Assembly: GCF_004331995.1 (NCBI RefSeq)
Contig: NZ_SJDT01000005.1
Span: 1-64,000, forward strand
Direction of reading: 5' to 3'
From: Arcanobacterium bovis
GTDB taxonomy: Bacteria; Actinomycetota; Actinomycetes; Actinomycetales; Actinomycetaceae
DNA: 64,000 nt
The notes beneath the pieces are model-generated. The model had not been told where the DNA came from. It worked only from the letters and a program-made list of their open reading frames with translations, and did not search any database. Shown piece after piece: positions 26,704 to 35,811 of the stretch. A program made the position numbers and the translations under genes. Position 1 is the first letter of the stretch; every line of letters starts with the position of its first letter.

Positions 26704-27390
26704 ATGCCTCAACACAAAACACACAAGTTATGCGCTACGGTAGCAATCCTAGTCATCTTGGGTAGTGGTGTAGCTGGGTGCGCACAGAAGCCTACACACG
26801 CTGGTAATATTGACGGCCAGCAAAGTACGTCTGTTGCGCAACCGGCTATACCGAATCAAACCGATGCCAATAACCCAAGTTCCACAGAAAACAAGAATTC
26901 TGGGCAAGAGCCAAACGCTTCACTTCCTAAAGTTTCGGCTCCTTCTGACCACTGCGCTGAAATGAACAAGATACTCGTAAGTAGCTTTTCAAGTAGTGCC
27001 CTTGGTAGAAAATTCGTCGCAGCGCAGAAAAAACGTGCAAACGTGAATGATCCGTCAGAGCTTCTTGCGCGCAATAAGATTGTGACGGATGCGTGGGTTG
27101 CTTTCGTTGTCGATTTTTGGGGAACTCAACACGAAGCCCTAGCTAAAGCAACAGCAGACGACGAACACGCCCGCCAAGCCCTAAGCGCACTATCCGATTA
27201 CGCAGAGCTCGCACCGGACATGCTTAACGGCAAAGTCCCACAATTTCTAGACGAAAAACAAGCCCAAATCGACCTAGCATCAGGCAAGAAACCCCAAATA
27301 AACCCCGAATTCACCATCAGATCCAACAAAATAGCCACCGCCATAGACCACCTAAGCCTCTGCATGCCAAGCTGGCCCGTACTATTTTAA
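26704..27390 (+). CDS. Putative lipoprotein of unknown function
   Basis: A 228-residue lipoprotein precursor. The N-terminus is basic (KTHK), hydrophobic (ATVAILVILGS) and ends with lipobox GVAGC, the acylated Cys near residue 26. A Ser/Asn/Thr-rich linker (30-75) precedes a helical Ala-rich domain (about 80-225) with one Cys at each end (SDHCAEMN, LSLCMPSW), which may form a disulfide. No recognised family. It is co-oriented with the NlpC/P60 gene and could be its surface partner. Confidence 0.75.
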   Translation: MPQHKTHKLCATVAILVILGSGVAGCAQKPTHAGNIDGQQSTSVAQPAIPNQTDANNPSSTENKNSGQEPNASLPKVSAPSDHCAEMNKILVSSFSSSALGRKFVAAQKKRANVNDPSELLARNKIVTDAWVAFVVDFWGTQHEALAKATADDEHARQALSALSDYAELAPDMLNGKVPQFLDEKQAQIDLASGKKPQINPEFTIRSNKIATAIDHLSLCMPSWPVLF

Positions 27391-27467
27391 GAACCGCTGA
27401 TTGCCAGTTAGCTGATCTTAGAACCTGTAAAGAGTGCGATTTACCGCGCCGTTGGCTAGGAACTGAA

Positions 27468-27510
27468 TTTGCCCGGTGCGCTGGAAGGAAAACAGCGCAC
27501 CGGGCAAATA
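27468..27510. terminator. Bidirectional hairpin terminator
   Basis: A perfect 17-bp stem (27468-27484 with 27494-27510) and 9-base loop, between the convergent lipoprotein and dnaB genes. No U-tract on either strand. Confidence 0.75.
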
Positions 27511-27650
27511 AAAATCTACTTGCACAGGCTTAGGGAACCTGTAGTTAACGAGTTATTCGTTAGGCGTTATCGAATAAGTAGATACTTCTATTATGTATGG
27601 TGAACCTAAGTTCGGGCATCATACTCAGGTATGATTTTTTAGTTGATATT

Positions 27651-29000
27651 TTAATAATCTCCGCTGCCGCCAAAGTTTGAGAAGCGGGCGCGGTTACCTT
27701 GGAACATCAGTTCCACCGATCCCGTTGGACCGGCACGGTGCTTGCCGATGATGATTTCCGACGGCGGCATGTCTGGTGAACCGTCGTCGTCCTTCCGATG
27801 GATCAAGAGGATGACGTCGGCATCCTGCTCGAGCGAACCAGACTCACGAAGGTCCGCTACTTGCGGTTTCTTGTCGGCACGTTGTTCTGGATTTCGGTTG
27901 AGCTGCGCCACCGCGATGATAGGAATATCGAGCTCCTTGGCAAGCAGCTTAATAGATCGCGAAAACTCCGAAACTTCCTGCTGGCGCGATTCGGGCGTGC
28001 GACCACCAGAGGTAAGAAGCTGAAGGTAGTCAATAACGATTAGCTCGATCTGATGCTGCTGACGCAGTCGGCGCGCTTTGGCTCGAATCTCGGTCATTGT
28101 AAGGTTTGGCGAGTCGTCCACAATGAGCGGTGCCTTGTCGAGCCGTTCGCAGGTTTCAAGAATCCGCTGCCACTGGTCTTGCTTGAGATCGCCTTTAATA
28201 AGATTGTTGAGGAAAATATCCGATTCGGCTGCTAACGCACGCATCACCAATTCGGTTCGGTTCATTTCCAACGAGAAAAACGCTACCGGACGCCCATTCT
28301 TGATCGCGGCATTGCGGCAAAAATCCATCGCCAAGGTGGACTTACCCATACCTGGTCGAGCTGCCACAATAATCATCTGTCCAGGCCGCAGACCAGACAA
28401 AACATTATCAAGATCAGTGAATCCAGTTTCAAGTCCGGCTAGTTTGCCGTCGCGGGCAGCATTCTTTTCGATCTCTTCAAGCACCGAAGGTACGATCTCA
28501 TGCAAATCGGCATAGTCATTTTTTACATGGGATTCCGTGATAGCAAACATCTCCGCCTGTGCCATGTCGAGTAGGCCCTGCACGTCCCCGCCGTCGGTAT
28601 TGTAACCAAGTTGCACGATACGGGTGCCGGCCTCTACCAAGGCGCGCAGTTTCGCTTGGTCTTTTACGATATTTGCGTAGTACGCCGCATTGGCTGCCGT
28701 AGGAACTGAAAGAACCAGCGTATGCAAGAATGCAAAGCCGCCAATTCGATCCAGATCTCCAGAACGTTGTAATTCGTTTCCAACCGTAATCGCGTCCGCA
28801 GGCTCACCACGAGCAAAGAGATCAAGGATCACTTCGTATATGCGGGCGTGTTGAGGTTTGTAAAAGTCCTGCACCTTAAGAATTTCAAGCACGTCTGCAA
28901 TCGCATCTTTGCTGAGCAGCATTCCACCAAGCACCGATTCTTCGGCGGCGATATTCTGGGGCGGCACACGGTCAAAACCATGCGTGGAAACATTAGACAT
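27651..29000 (-). CDS. dnaB: Replicative DNA helicase
   Basis: Hexameric 5'-3' helicase of 449 residues. The N-terminal domain starts PPQNIAAEESVLGGMLL. Walker A is ARPGMGKSTLA, Walker B is LIVIDYLQL, and motif H4 is AVAQLNRNPEQRADKKPQVA, followed by GSLEQDADVILLIHR. No intein is present. GAGGAGG precedes the ATG. It is divergent from the small membrane protein gene, and a run of DnaA-box-like sites lies 230-405 bp upstream of its start. It is not linked to rplI here, unlike in many bacteria, but lies about 6 kb from the rpsF-rplI cluster. Confidence 0.97.
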   Translation of the reverse strand: MSNVSTHGFDRVPPQNIAAEESVLGGMLLSKDAIADVLEILKVQDFYKPQHARIYEVILDLFARGEPADAITVGNELQRSGDLDRIGGFAFLHTLVLSVPTAANAAYYANIVKDQAKLRALVEAGTRIVQLGYNTDGGDVQGLLDMAQAEMFAITESHVKNDYADLHEIVPSVLEEIEKNAARDGKLAGLETGFTDLDNVLSGLRPGQMIIVAARPGMGKSTLAMDFCRNAAIKNGRPVAFFSLEMNRTELVMRALAAESDIFLNNLIKGDLKQDQWQRILETCERLDKAPLIVDDSPNLTMTEIRAKARRLRQQHQIELIVIDYLQLLTSGGRTPESRQQEVSEFSRSIKLLAKELDIPIIAVAQLNRNPEQRADKKPQVADLRESGSLEQDADVILLIHRKDDDGSPDMPPSEIIIGKHRAGPTGSVELMFQGNRARFSNFGGSGDY

Positions 29001-29228
29001 ACATTCCTCCTCGACGTATCAAGTATGCCTTACTTGCTGAGGAATCGCACCGTGCCTGCATACTATGTGCGCTGTTCCCTATGCGTCATATCAACACAAA
29101 TTTTCTACAAATTCGTTCATATCAAATGACGATTTCTCGGTGCATAGCGACTGCATATTGACACATATTTATAGACTCAGCTGGTAGTGGAAAAAGTAGG
29201 TTATTTTCGACTTTGTCAAATCAACTTT

Positions 29229-29405
29229 TTATCCACCTGTGGATTCTTTAAGAAATTTTGTGGATACACGCCGGGAGAATCGTGGATAAACCGTGGACGA
29301 CACACCCACTTTCTCCACAATTACTATTTCAACTATCCACACCTGTGGAATATTTATGGAAAACGGCTTGTTTTCGTCCCCAATTTTCTCCACAACAGTG
29401 GATAT
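29229..29405. promoter_or_regulatory. Cluster of degenerate DnaA boxes upstream of dnaB
   Basis: Nine 9-mers in 177 bp resemble the TTATCCACA box. Six have one mismatch (29229, 29259, 29281, 29311, 29333, 29386) and three have two (29238, 29344, 29397), in both orientations. The surrounding region is AT-rich. The divergent region 29001-29572 holds no other gene. DnaA binding is inferred. Confidence 0.55.
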
Positions 29406-29572
29406 CTTTTTCTGTCTAATTACTTTTCGTAGTTTTGAAACTCCGAGAAAACTTAAAGTAACCATCAGCCATACCCACCCCAACAAAATGATGAATTGCT
29501 CAATATTTCACACCCACAAATTTGATACTGTATAGAACAGAAGTGGGGAATTTTCACTCGAGGAGCATAGCT

Positions 29573-30061
29573 ATGAGTCCGGCATTTTATTCTGATAACA
29601 CATCGGGTTCTGCATGGTTAGGAACACGGCGTTACCGCAGCGCAGCGCGCCGCACCGGAGATCTTAGCTCGCCTTTTCTAGCAGGCGAGCTAAGTAAACA
29701 ACAGAATAAATACGCTCACAAATCAGCGAAATCAGAATCCCGTTCACAAGCTCGCAGCTCATACGATCAAGACTCCCGTATCCCACAGCATGAATCGCGC
29801 TCCGCTCAGAATGAATCACAAAAAGTTACGGTTGCCGATATCCGTGCCCAGCTCAGCAAAGGAAGCTATTTCTCCAGCAGCTTTACCAACTTAATTCAAG
29901 AGATCGATAAGAAAAAGCAGCAGGCTCCCGCGAAGAATCCCAAGAAAAAGTCCGGCCAAAATTCAAAAAATAAGGGTAAAAAAGACGAAGGTTCCGGCTG
30001 CTTCAACGTAGTCTTCTGGATAGTTGTATTCGTAATTTTTGCTTACTTTAAGTTCCTTTAA
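29573..30061 (+). CDS. Small hydrophilic protein with C-terminal membrane anchor
   Basis: A 162-residue protein I do not recognise. It starts MSPAFYSDNTS (GAGGAG ends seven bases before the ATG at 29573). Residues 20-90 are Ser/Arg/Gln-rich and disordered, 95-120 form a short ordered segment (VTVADIRAQLSKGSYFSSSF), followed by a Lys-rich stretch and a single C-terminal hydrophobic helix (FNVVFWIVVFVIFAYFKFL). This gives a tail-anchored topology with the bulk in the cytosol. It stands between dnaB and the MATE gene. Confidence 0.65.
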   Translation: MSPAFYSDNTSGSAWLGTRRYRSAARRTGDLSSPFLAGELSKQQNKYAHKSAKSESRSQARSSYDQDSRIPQHESRSAQNESQKVTVADIRAQLSKGSYFSSSFTNLIQEIDKKKQQAPAKNPKKKSGQNSKNKGKKDEGSGCFNVVFWIVVFVIFAYFKFL

Positions 30062-30106
30062 TCCGCACGTACCCTGAATCCGAAAACCACTGACTATAAG
30101 TTCTCA

Positions 30107-31423
30107 ATGCCATTCTCAAAAGACAACCACGCCATCGATTCAGCAATCTTCAAACTGGCTCTACCTTCTCTCGCAACTCTACTTGCCGAACCTTTATTGA
30201 TCGCCGCTGATTCCACAATGGTCGGTTGGCTCGGCACTCATCAACTAGCAGGCCTTTCACTTGCTTCTACCGTACTCACCGCAATAGTTGGTCTGTGTAT
30301 ATTTCTCGCCTACGCAACCACGGCAACCACTGCACGGATGGTAGGCGCGGATCGCCCCGCCGTCGGCCTACAACACGGAATAAACGGCATTTGGCTTGCA
30401 GCCATTCTCGGAGTCACCCTCGGTGTAGTGCTCTTTTCCTTTGCTCCAGCTATCCTCGCCCTCTTTAACCCGAGCGACGCCGTATTGCTTGACGCTGTGC
30501 GCTACACCAGATTCAGTTCACTTGGTCTGCCTGCAATGTTGCTCGTTTTAGCAGCCACCGGCACCTTACGAGGTTTCGCCGACGCACAAACTCCACTCCG
30601 CGCCACAATCGCCGGCGCGCTACTCAATATCCCACTGAATTACCTGCTCATTTATGTAGTTGATCTTGGCGTGGGCGGTGCTGGCTTAGGCACCGCGATA
30701 GCGCAGAGCCTGATGGCAAGCTATTTATGCTTCTCGGTGTATCGACGCGCGGTACAGCTTGAGGTACGACTCCTACCCACCGGCGTCGGCGTACTGCGCT
30801 CCCTACGTGAGGCCTTGCCGCTCATCGTGCGCACAGCGTCGTTACGTGGCGCGATACTGCTCCAAATCGCAGCGGCCACCACGCTGGGAACTGTGGCTCT
30901 CGCCTCGAACCAAATCGTCATGATGGTGTGGAATTTTTCTGCTTACGGACTCGACGCGCTTGCAACGGCAGCGCAGATCTTGGTGGGTCAGAGTCTCGGC
31001 TCGAAGAACCGCGAGCGCGTTCATGCCGTCTTCCGGCGTTGTTTAACGTGGGGTTTACGCACGGGCGCAGTGCTTGGCGCGGTGCTCGCGATCCTTTCCG
31101 TCGTCATTCCACAGTTTATTTCGGGCGACGACGCCGTACGCTGGCTTTCGACGCAAACCTTGTGGGTCACGTCTGCCGCGCTACCGATAGCCTCAATTGC
31201 GTATATGCTTGACGGCGTGCTTATTGGCGCGGGTGACACACGCAAACTCGCGAAGTACATGCTGCTCGCTCTGGCTGCTTTCTCTCCATTTGCCCTTGCC
31301 ATAGTGATCTGGGGTGCACAGTGGGGCACCGCGGGAATGCTACTTCTTTGGGGCGCCTATGCGGTGCTTTTTATGGCGGTGCGTGGATTGACGATGCTTT
31401 ATAGGGTGCGCACCACATTTTAG
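30107..31423 (+). CDS. dinF: MATE-family efflux transporter, DinF-like
   Basis: A 438-residue multidrug/toxin extrusion protein with about 12 hydrophobic helices in two similar halves. FKLALPSLATLLAEPLLIAADSTMVGWLG is split across typical DinF N-terminal features (ALPSL, DSTMVGWLG), and GTLRGFADAQTPL and DGVLIGAGDTRKLA are the paired loop motifs of the two halves. It exports cationic compounds with Na+ or H+. The stop codon TAG lies at the edge of the first palindromic operator of the next gene. DinF naming is by family; LexA control was not seen. Confidence 0.9.
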   Translation: MPFSKDNHAIDSAIFKLALPSLATLLAEPLLIAADSTMVGWLGTHQLAGLSLASTVLTAIVGLCIFLAYATTATTARMVGADRPAVGLQHGINGIWLAAILGVTLGVVLFSFAPAILALFNPSDAVLLDAVRYTRFSSLGLPAMLLVLAATGTLRGFADAQTPLRATIAGALLNIPLNYLLIYVVDLGVGGAGLGTAIAQSLMASYLCFSVYRRAVQLEVRLLPTGVGVLRSLREALPLIVRTASLRGAILLQIAAATTLGTVALASNQIVMMVWNFSAYGLDALATAAQILVGQSLGSKNRERVHAVFRRCLTWGLRTGAVLGAVLAILSVVIPQFISGDDAVRWLSTQTLWVTSAALPIASIAYMLDGVLIGAGDTRKLAKYMLLALAAFSPFALAIVIWGAQWGTAGMLLLWGAYAVLFMAVRGLTMLYRVRTTF

Positions 31424-31437
31424 CGACACAGTGTCGC
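31423..31437. promoter_or_regulatory. Palindromic operator 1 upstream of the MFS pump
   Basis: GCGACACAGTGTCGC, perfect 7-bp half-sites around one base, abutting the dinF stop codon. A TTGACA -35-like hexamer starts five bases downstream (31442). Form is typical of TetR-family operators. Confidence 0.75.
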
Positions 31438-31480
31438 CATCTTGACAATATACCGTTCGGGGAGCAGTATATATTCTGTA

Positions 31481-31497
31481 AGCGACACAGTGTCGCT
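31481..31497. promoter_or_regulatory. Palindromic operator 2 upstream of the MFS pump
   Basis: The same core as operator 1 extended to 8-bp half-sites, 35 bases before the pump's ATG and just after AT-rich TATATATT. The two operators flank the presumed promoter, 59 bp centre to centre. Confidence 0.8.
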
Positions 31498-31532
31498 AAA
31501 TCATATTTTCTTATCTTGTTAGGCAAATTTAT

Positions 31533-33026
31533 ATGAACGAAAAGACTTCTACCTCAACACCTGCGCCAACGAGCCGCAAAGACTGGTTTGGCCTGGCGAT
31601 TCTCGCCGTCGGACTCGGAATGATCGTGCTTGACGGCACCATCGTCGGCGTAGCACTCCCCTCAATCATCCAAGATCTCCACCTCAACCTCACCGACGCA
31701 CAGTGGGTCAATTCGCTCTACTCCGTCGTGTTCGCCGCCCTACTTCTCGCCGTCGGAAGAATTGCCGACGCCGGTGGGCGCCAGCGCGTTTTCCTCGTCG
31801 GTATCGTCATCTTCGCAGCTAGCTCGCTACTTGCAGCACTTGCCAGCGGAACCGGAACTCTTATTGCGGCTCGCGCCATTCAAGGAATCGGCGGCGCAAT
31901 GGTTCTGCCCAGTTCGTTATCCACTGTAAATGCAATCTTCCGCGGAAAGGATCGCGCTACCGCTTTCGGCATTTGGGGTGCAGTTATGTCTGGCGCCGCT
32001 GCTATCGGCCCACTTCTTGGCGGCTGGCTTACAACATCGTATTCATGGCGATGGATCTTCATTGTTAATATCCCGATCAGCATATTTGTGGTGGGATTTG
32101 GACTATTCTTCATCCGCAACACTCGCGGCGAAGTACACAACAGCTTCGACATTTTTGGTTTTGCTACCAGCGCTGTGGGATTCGGGCTCACGATTTTTGG
32201 CTTAATCGAAGGAAACTCACTCGGCTGGTGGGATGTTAAACAGCCACTCAAAATCGGATCATTCACATGGCCTTGGAACATCTCCGCTGCTCCTATCGCT
32301 CTTGCGGTCGGGATTGTGAGCATCGCTGTGTTCTTACTGTGGGAAACTCGGCAAACACGCTTGGATCGCAGCGCACTTCTCAATGTTTCTCTTTTCAAAT
32401 TTACGAGCTTCAGCACTGGAAATATTGCCGCAGCGATGATTTCAATAGGCGAGTTTGTGCTGGTGTTCGTGATTCCTCTCTTCCTTGTTTCGGTGCTCCA
32501 CCTCGACGCATTGGAGTCAGGCTGGGTGCTTGCGGCAATGGCTGGAGGAGCTTTCCTAGCTGGTGGAATGGCACGCCAATTAGCCGTGAAGTTCAGCGCT
32601 ATCAAAGTGGTCATTCTCGGATTATTGCTAGAGGTTGCAGGCGTTGGGCTTACAGTTGTTCTTCTTGAAAACTCTCCGTCTGCTCAAGCTATCGCGGTCA
32701 CATTGGCAATCTACGGTTTTGGATTAGGTTTAGCATCTGCGCAACTAACGTCCACAGTGCTCGGCGACGTCCCCAACACACTTGCCGGATCGGCGTCGGC
32801 AACCCAAAGCACCGTGCGCCAACTCGGAAATGCAACTGGAAGCGCACTCGCCGGATCGATCTTGGCTCACTCCATCGGCGTGGACTTCTCCCACACAACT
32901 GCACAGCTATTCACCGATGGAACAATCAATGCACTTATCGCTTCGTTGGTGTTCCTCGCATTGGGTCTGGCAGCCGCAGTTTTCCTCAGTTTTCGAGTAA
33001 AAGCAAAGCTCAGCACCAAGAATTAA
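31533..33026 (+). CDS. MFS drug efflux transporter, DHA2 (EmrB/QacA) type
   Basis: A 497-residue pump with about 14 hydrophobic helices. Motif A-like GRIADAGGRQRVF follows helix 2, motif D1-like LDGTIVGVALPSI lies in helix 1, and motif C-like GAVMSGAAAIGPLLGG in helix 5; these identify DHA2 proton antiporters. It probably exports lipophilic cations or dyes. Two identical palindromes bracket its promoter, implying repression by a TetR-type protein relieved by drug. No repressor gene is adjacent. Confidence 0.9.
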   Translation: MNEKTSTSTPAPTSRKDWFGLAILAVGLGMIVLDGTIVGVALPSIIQDLHLNLTDAQWVNSLYSVVFAALLLAVGRIADAGGRQRVFLVGIVIFAASSLLAALASGTGTLIAARAIQGIGGAMVLPSSLSTVNAIFRGKDRATAFGIWGAVMSGAAAIGPLLGGWLTTSYSWRWIFIVNIPISIFVVGFGLFFIRNTRGEVHNSFDIFGFATSAVGFGLTIFGLIEGNSLGWWDVKQPLKIGSFTWPWNISAAPIALAVGIVSIAVFLLWETRQTRLDRSALLNVSLFKFTSFSTGNIAAAMISIGEFVLVFVIPLFLVSVLHLDALESGWVLAAMAGGAFLAGGMARQLAVKFSAIKVVILGLLLEVAGVGLTVVLLENSPSAQAIAVTLAIYGFGLGLASAQLTSTVLGDVPNTLAGSASATQSTVRQLGNATGSALAGSILAHSIGVDFSHTTAQLFTDGTINALIASLVFLALGLAAAVFLSFRVKAKLSTKN

Positions 33027-33091
33027 AATACCTAATACTCAAATTCACAGTTTTTGCCCACGAGTGGTCTAAAACACGCTAGCATAATGCT

Positions 33092-34837
33092 ATGAACGCA
33101 TATACCGCTCCAAGCAAAGATGCTTATGATGTTGTAGTGGTGGGTTCCGGTGCTGCCGGACTCTCCGCCGCGCTCACTGCCGCACGTCGCGGTCTGAGCG
33201 TGCTCCTCGTGGAAAAATCCTCACAATGGGGAGGTTCCACCTCTAAATCCGCCGGGATGGTGTGGGTACCGGGAAATAATGTTCTTCCTCAAGTTGGAAA
33301 ACACGATTCTATCGACCTTGGTCGGCAGTACCTGAAAGCCACCGTTGGCGACTGCACATCCGACGAGATGATCGATACCTTCCTTATCGAGGGGCAAAAG
33401 GCGATGGACTTCATCTCCGCCTCTTGTCCTGAGCTGGAATGGCGCAATATGGAAGGCTATCCAGATTACTGGTTAAATGCCCCCGGCGCCGCCAAAACGG
33501 GTCGTGGTGTGGAAGCCGGTGCTTTTGATACGCGCTTGCTGGGCGAGTGGGAGAGTACGCATGTAAAGTCGTACTTCCGCACGCCAATCAACGTGGATCT
33601 CAGCTCTTTCGATTCTGCTGATTTGTTGCTTTTCGCTACTAACCCTAAGCCACTGATCCGTGGCGCGAAGCTCACAGCACGCAATATCAAGCAGAAACTG
33701 CGTGGCGAGAAGATCGTCACCATGGGCGCTGCTCTCACCGGCGCAATGATGTATAACGTGCTCAAATGCGGCGTCGAGGTGAAGCTCGAGACGGCGATTG
33801 TGGATCTCACCTTCAATAAAGATCGTGTTTCAGGCGTTGTACTTGGTCAACGCGGCCGAGAGATTGAAGTCAAGGCAAACCACGGCGTCATCCTCGCCTG
33901 TGGCGGCTTTGAGCGCAACGCCGAAATGCGCCAGAAGTATCAGCGCCACCCCATCAATGGCGAGTGGACTGTTGGCGTAGAGGGCAATACCGGCGACGGC
34001 ATCGAAATCGGCGTCGAGCATGGCGCTGCGATCGACAATATGGCGGACGCGATTTGGTCGCCTGTGATTCAGTTGCCGCAGGTTAAGTCCTTCACTCCGA
34101 TTGTGATTGACGACGTCGAGCGCTTTATTGTTCCTGACCGCTCGCTTCCACACACCCTGATTGTCAATGGCAGCGGCAAGCGTTTCATGAACGAAGCACT
34201 TCCTTATTGCGCCGCTGGCCAGGGACTCTACGGCGGTAAGTTTGGAAAGGGTGAAGGCGAGGCTGAAAATCTTCCGGCATGGCTCATCTTTGACCAGCAA
34301 TTCCGCAATAAGTACATGTTCGCCTACGGATACATGCCGATTGTTGATCTTCCACAAGAGTTCTACGACTCTGGTGCTGTGGTGCGCCGCGATACCCTTG
34401 AGGAACTTGCACGGGCTATTAACGTGCCAGCGAAAGAACTCGCAGAGACGATTGAACGATTCAACGGCTTTGCACGCACGGGTATCGATGAAGATTTCCA
34501 TCGTGGCGAAGATGAGCACGACCGCTTCTACGGCAACCGCTACCACAAGCCAAATCCATCGCTTGGTGAAGTGAAGAAGGGTCCGTTCTACGCCACCCGA
34601 GTGTATCCAGGTGATATCGGCACTTCTGGCGGCTTGGTAATCGATACCAAGGCGCGGGTGACCCGTGAAGACGGCTCGGTTATCGAAGGTCTGTACGCAG
34701 CAGGAAATACCACGAAGTCTATCATTGGTCACACTTACACCGCTGGTGGAACTTCGATTGGTGCTGCGCTGGTATTTGGCCATATTGCAGCTAACGAGAT
34801 CGCAGATCAATTGCCACAAGAGGTGGTTGCCCATTAA
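33092..34837 (+). CDS. KstD-like FAD-dependent oxidoreductase
   Basis: A 581-residue flavoprotein of the fumarate reductase/3-ketosteroid delta1-dehydrogenase family. The N-terminal Rossmann motif is VVVVGSGAAGLSAALTAARR, followed by GGSTSKSAGMVWVPGN, a form characteristic of KstD. Near the C-terminus FYATRVYPGDIGTSGGL resembles the Tyr...Gly catalytic stretch of KstD, followed by GLYAAGNTTKSIIGHTYTAGG. It probably oxidises or reduces a ring ketone's alkene bond. No SD; TAGCAT ends six bases before the ATG, so it may be leaderless. No steroid catabolic genes adjoin. Substrate is inferred. Confidence 0.82.
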   Translation: MNAYTAPSKDAYDVVVVGSGAAGLSAALTAARRGLSVLLVEKSSQWGGSTSKSAGMVWVPGNNVLPQVGKHDSIDLGRQYLKATVGDCTSDEMIDTFLIEGQKAMDFISASCPELEWRNMEGYPDYWLNAPGAAKTGRGVEAGAFDTRLLGEWESTHVKSYFRTPINVDLSSFDSADLLLFATNPKPLIRGAKLTARNIKQKLRGEKIVTMGAALTGAMMYNVLKCGVEVKLETAIVDLTFNKDRVSGVVLGQRGREIEVKANHGVILACGGFERNAEMRQKYQRHPINGEWTVGVEGNTGDGIEIGVEHGAAIDNMADAIWSPVIQLPQVKSFTPIVIDDVERFIVPDRSLPHTLIVNGSGKRFMNEALPYCAAGQGLYGGKFGKGEGEAENLPAWLIFDQQFRNKYMFAYGYMPIVDLPQEFYDSGAVVRRDTLEELARAINVPAKELAETIERFNGFARTGIDEDFHRGEDEHDRFYGNRYHKPNPSLGEVKKGPFYATRVYPGDIGTSGGLVIDTKARVTREDGSVIEGLYAAGNTTKSIIGHTYTAGGTSIGAALVFGHIAANEIADQLPQEVVAH

Positions 34838-34868
34838 TCAGCCTGGCTATACCGGTGGTTGATAAAAC

Positions 34869-34912
34869 AAGGGTGGTGGGTGAGAATCTTCCGATTCTCA
34901 CCCACCACCCTT
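34869..34912. terminator. Bidirectional hairpin terminator
   Basis: A perfect 20-bp stem (34869-34888 with 34893-34912) and TTCC loop, starting AA and ending TTT, between the convergent flavoprotein gene and rplI. Confidence 0.85.
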
Positions 34913-34976
34913 TAGTAGGCACTGTTCACAATAACGTGATCGTTATCGTGTGGCTGTGCGTGAGCTTTTAATTAGC

Positions 34977-35423
34977 TCAGGCTGCAACAACCTTTACCTT
35001 GATGTTTGCCACGATATCATCGTGAATCTTCACAACACCGGTGTAGTCTCCAACCGACTTTACAGTGGTGTGGAGGTTTACCGAGCGGCGATCTACCGAC
35101 TTGCCGGTGAGCTCAGAAGCTGCAACAGCTACATCCGCAGTGGTTACCGCACCGAAGAGACGGCCGTTTTCGCCAGCCTTCTTGGTGATAACAACGGTAT
35201 CTGCCTCAAGAGCATCGCGCAGTGCGCGTGCTGCTTCGATGTCTTCCGTTGCGCGCTTGCGGCGCGATTCAGCAATCTGATCGATCTGCTTCTGTGCACC
35301 CTTGGTCCACACAGTGGCGTAGCCACGTGGAACGAGGAAGTTGCGAGCGTAGCCATCTTTAACGATGACGACGTCGCCTGCTGATCCGAGACCCTTTACT
35401 TCGTGAGTGAGGATGATCTTCAT
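34977..35423 (-). CDS. rplI: Ribosomal protein L9
   Basis: 148 residues of 50S protein L9: N-terminal MKIILTHEVKGLGSAGDVV with the globular domain ending in the long helix (GAQKQIDQIAESRRKRATED), and the C-terminal rRNA-binding domain (GRLFGAVTTADVAVA). Last gene of the rpsF-ssb-rpsR-rplI operon, 18 bp after rpsR. Confidence 0.97.
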   Translation of the reverse strand: MKIILTHEVKGLGSAGDVVIVKDGYARNFLVPRGYATVWTKGAQKQIDQIAESRRKRATEDIEAARALRDALEADTVVITKKAGENGRLFGAVTTADVAVAASELTGKSVDRRSVNLHTTVKSVGDYTGVVKIHDDIVANIKVKVVAA

Positions 35424-35441
35424 ATCTATCTTCCTCTCTTA

Positions 35442-35678
35442 TCAGCGAGCAGAGCTCGAGTAGGGCAGAAGTGCCATCTCGCGTGCATTCTTAACTGCAC
35501 GAGCAATCTGGCGCTGTTCCTGCACAGAAACACCGGTCACGCGGCGAGCACGGATCTTGCCACGATCGGAAATGAACTTACGCAAAGTTGCGGTATCTTT
35601 GTAGTCGATCAACTCGACCTTGGCCGACTTTAATGGGTTGGCCTTCTTCTTTGGCTTGCGCAATACTGGCTTTGCCAT
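35442..35678 (-). CDS. rpsR: Ribosomal protein S18, zinc-independent form
   Basis: 78 residues starting [17 protein letters not shown]; the ATG at 35678 is preceded by AGAGGA. The core [17 protein letters not shown] and ending [10 protein letters not shown] are S18. It lacks the cysteine zinc-ribbon pairs present in the actinobacterial C+ form, so it is the C- type. An in-frame reading from 35762 is an artefact of frame extension. Third gene of the rpsF operon. Confidence 0.95.
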   Translation of the reverse strand: MAKPVLRKPKKKANPLKSAKVELIDYKDTATLRKFISDRGKIRARRVTGVSVQEQRQIARAVKNAREMALLPYSSSAR

Positions 35679-35811
35679 TTTGAATCCTCTTTCAATCACA
35701 ACGCGTGAAACACGTTTTGCCACATCAATGAGCACTATGTGTTTGCCAATGCTGGCAAACACGCTCCGCGTTAGCGAAACAATCTTTCACACATCAAAAG
35801 TCTGATGATGC

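Noticed and set aside
27651-29000. Intein in dnaB
   Set aside because: The helicase reads continuously at normal length with all motifs in place.
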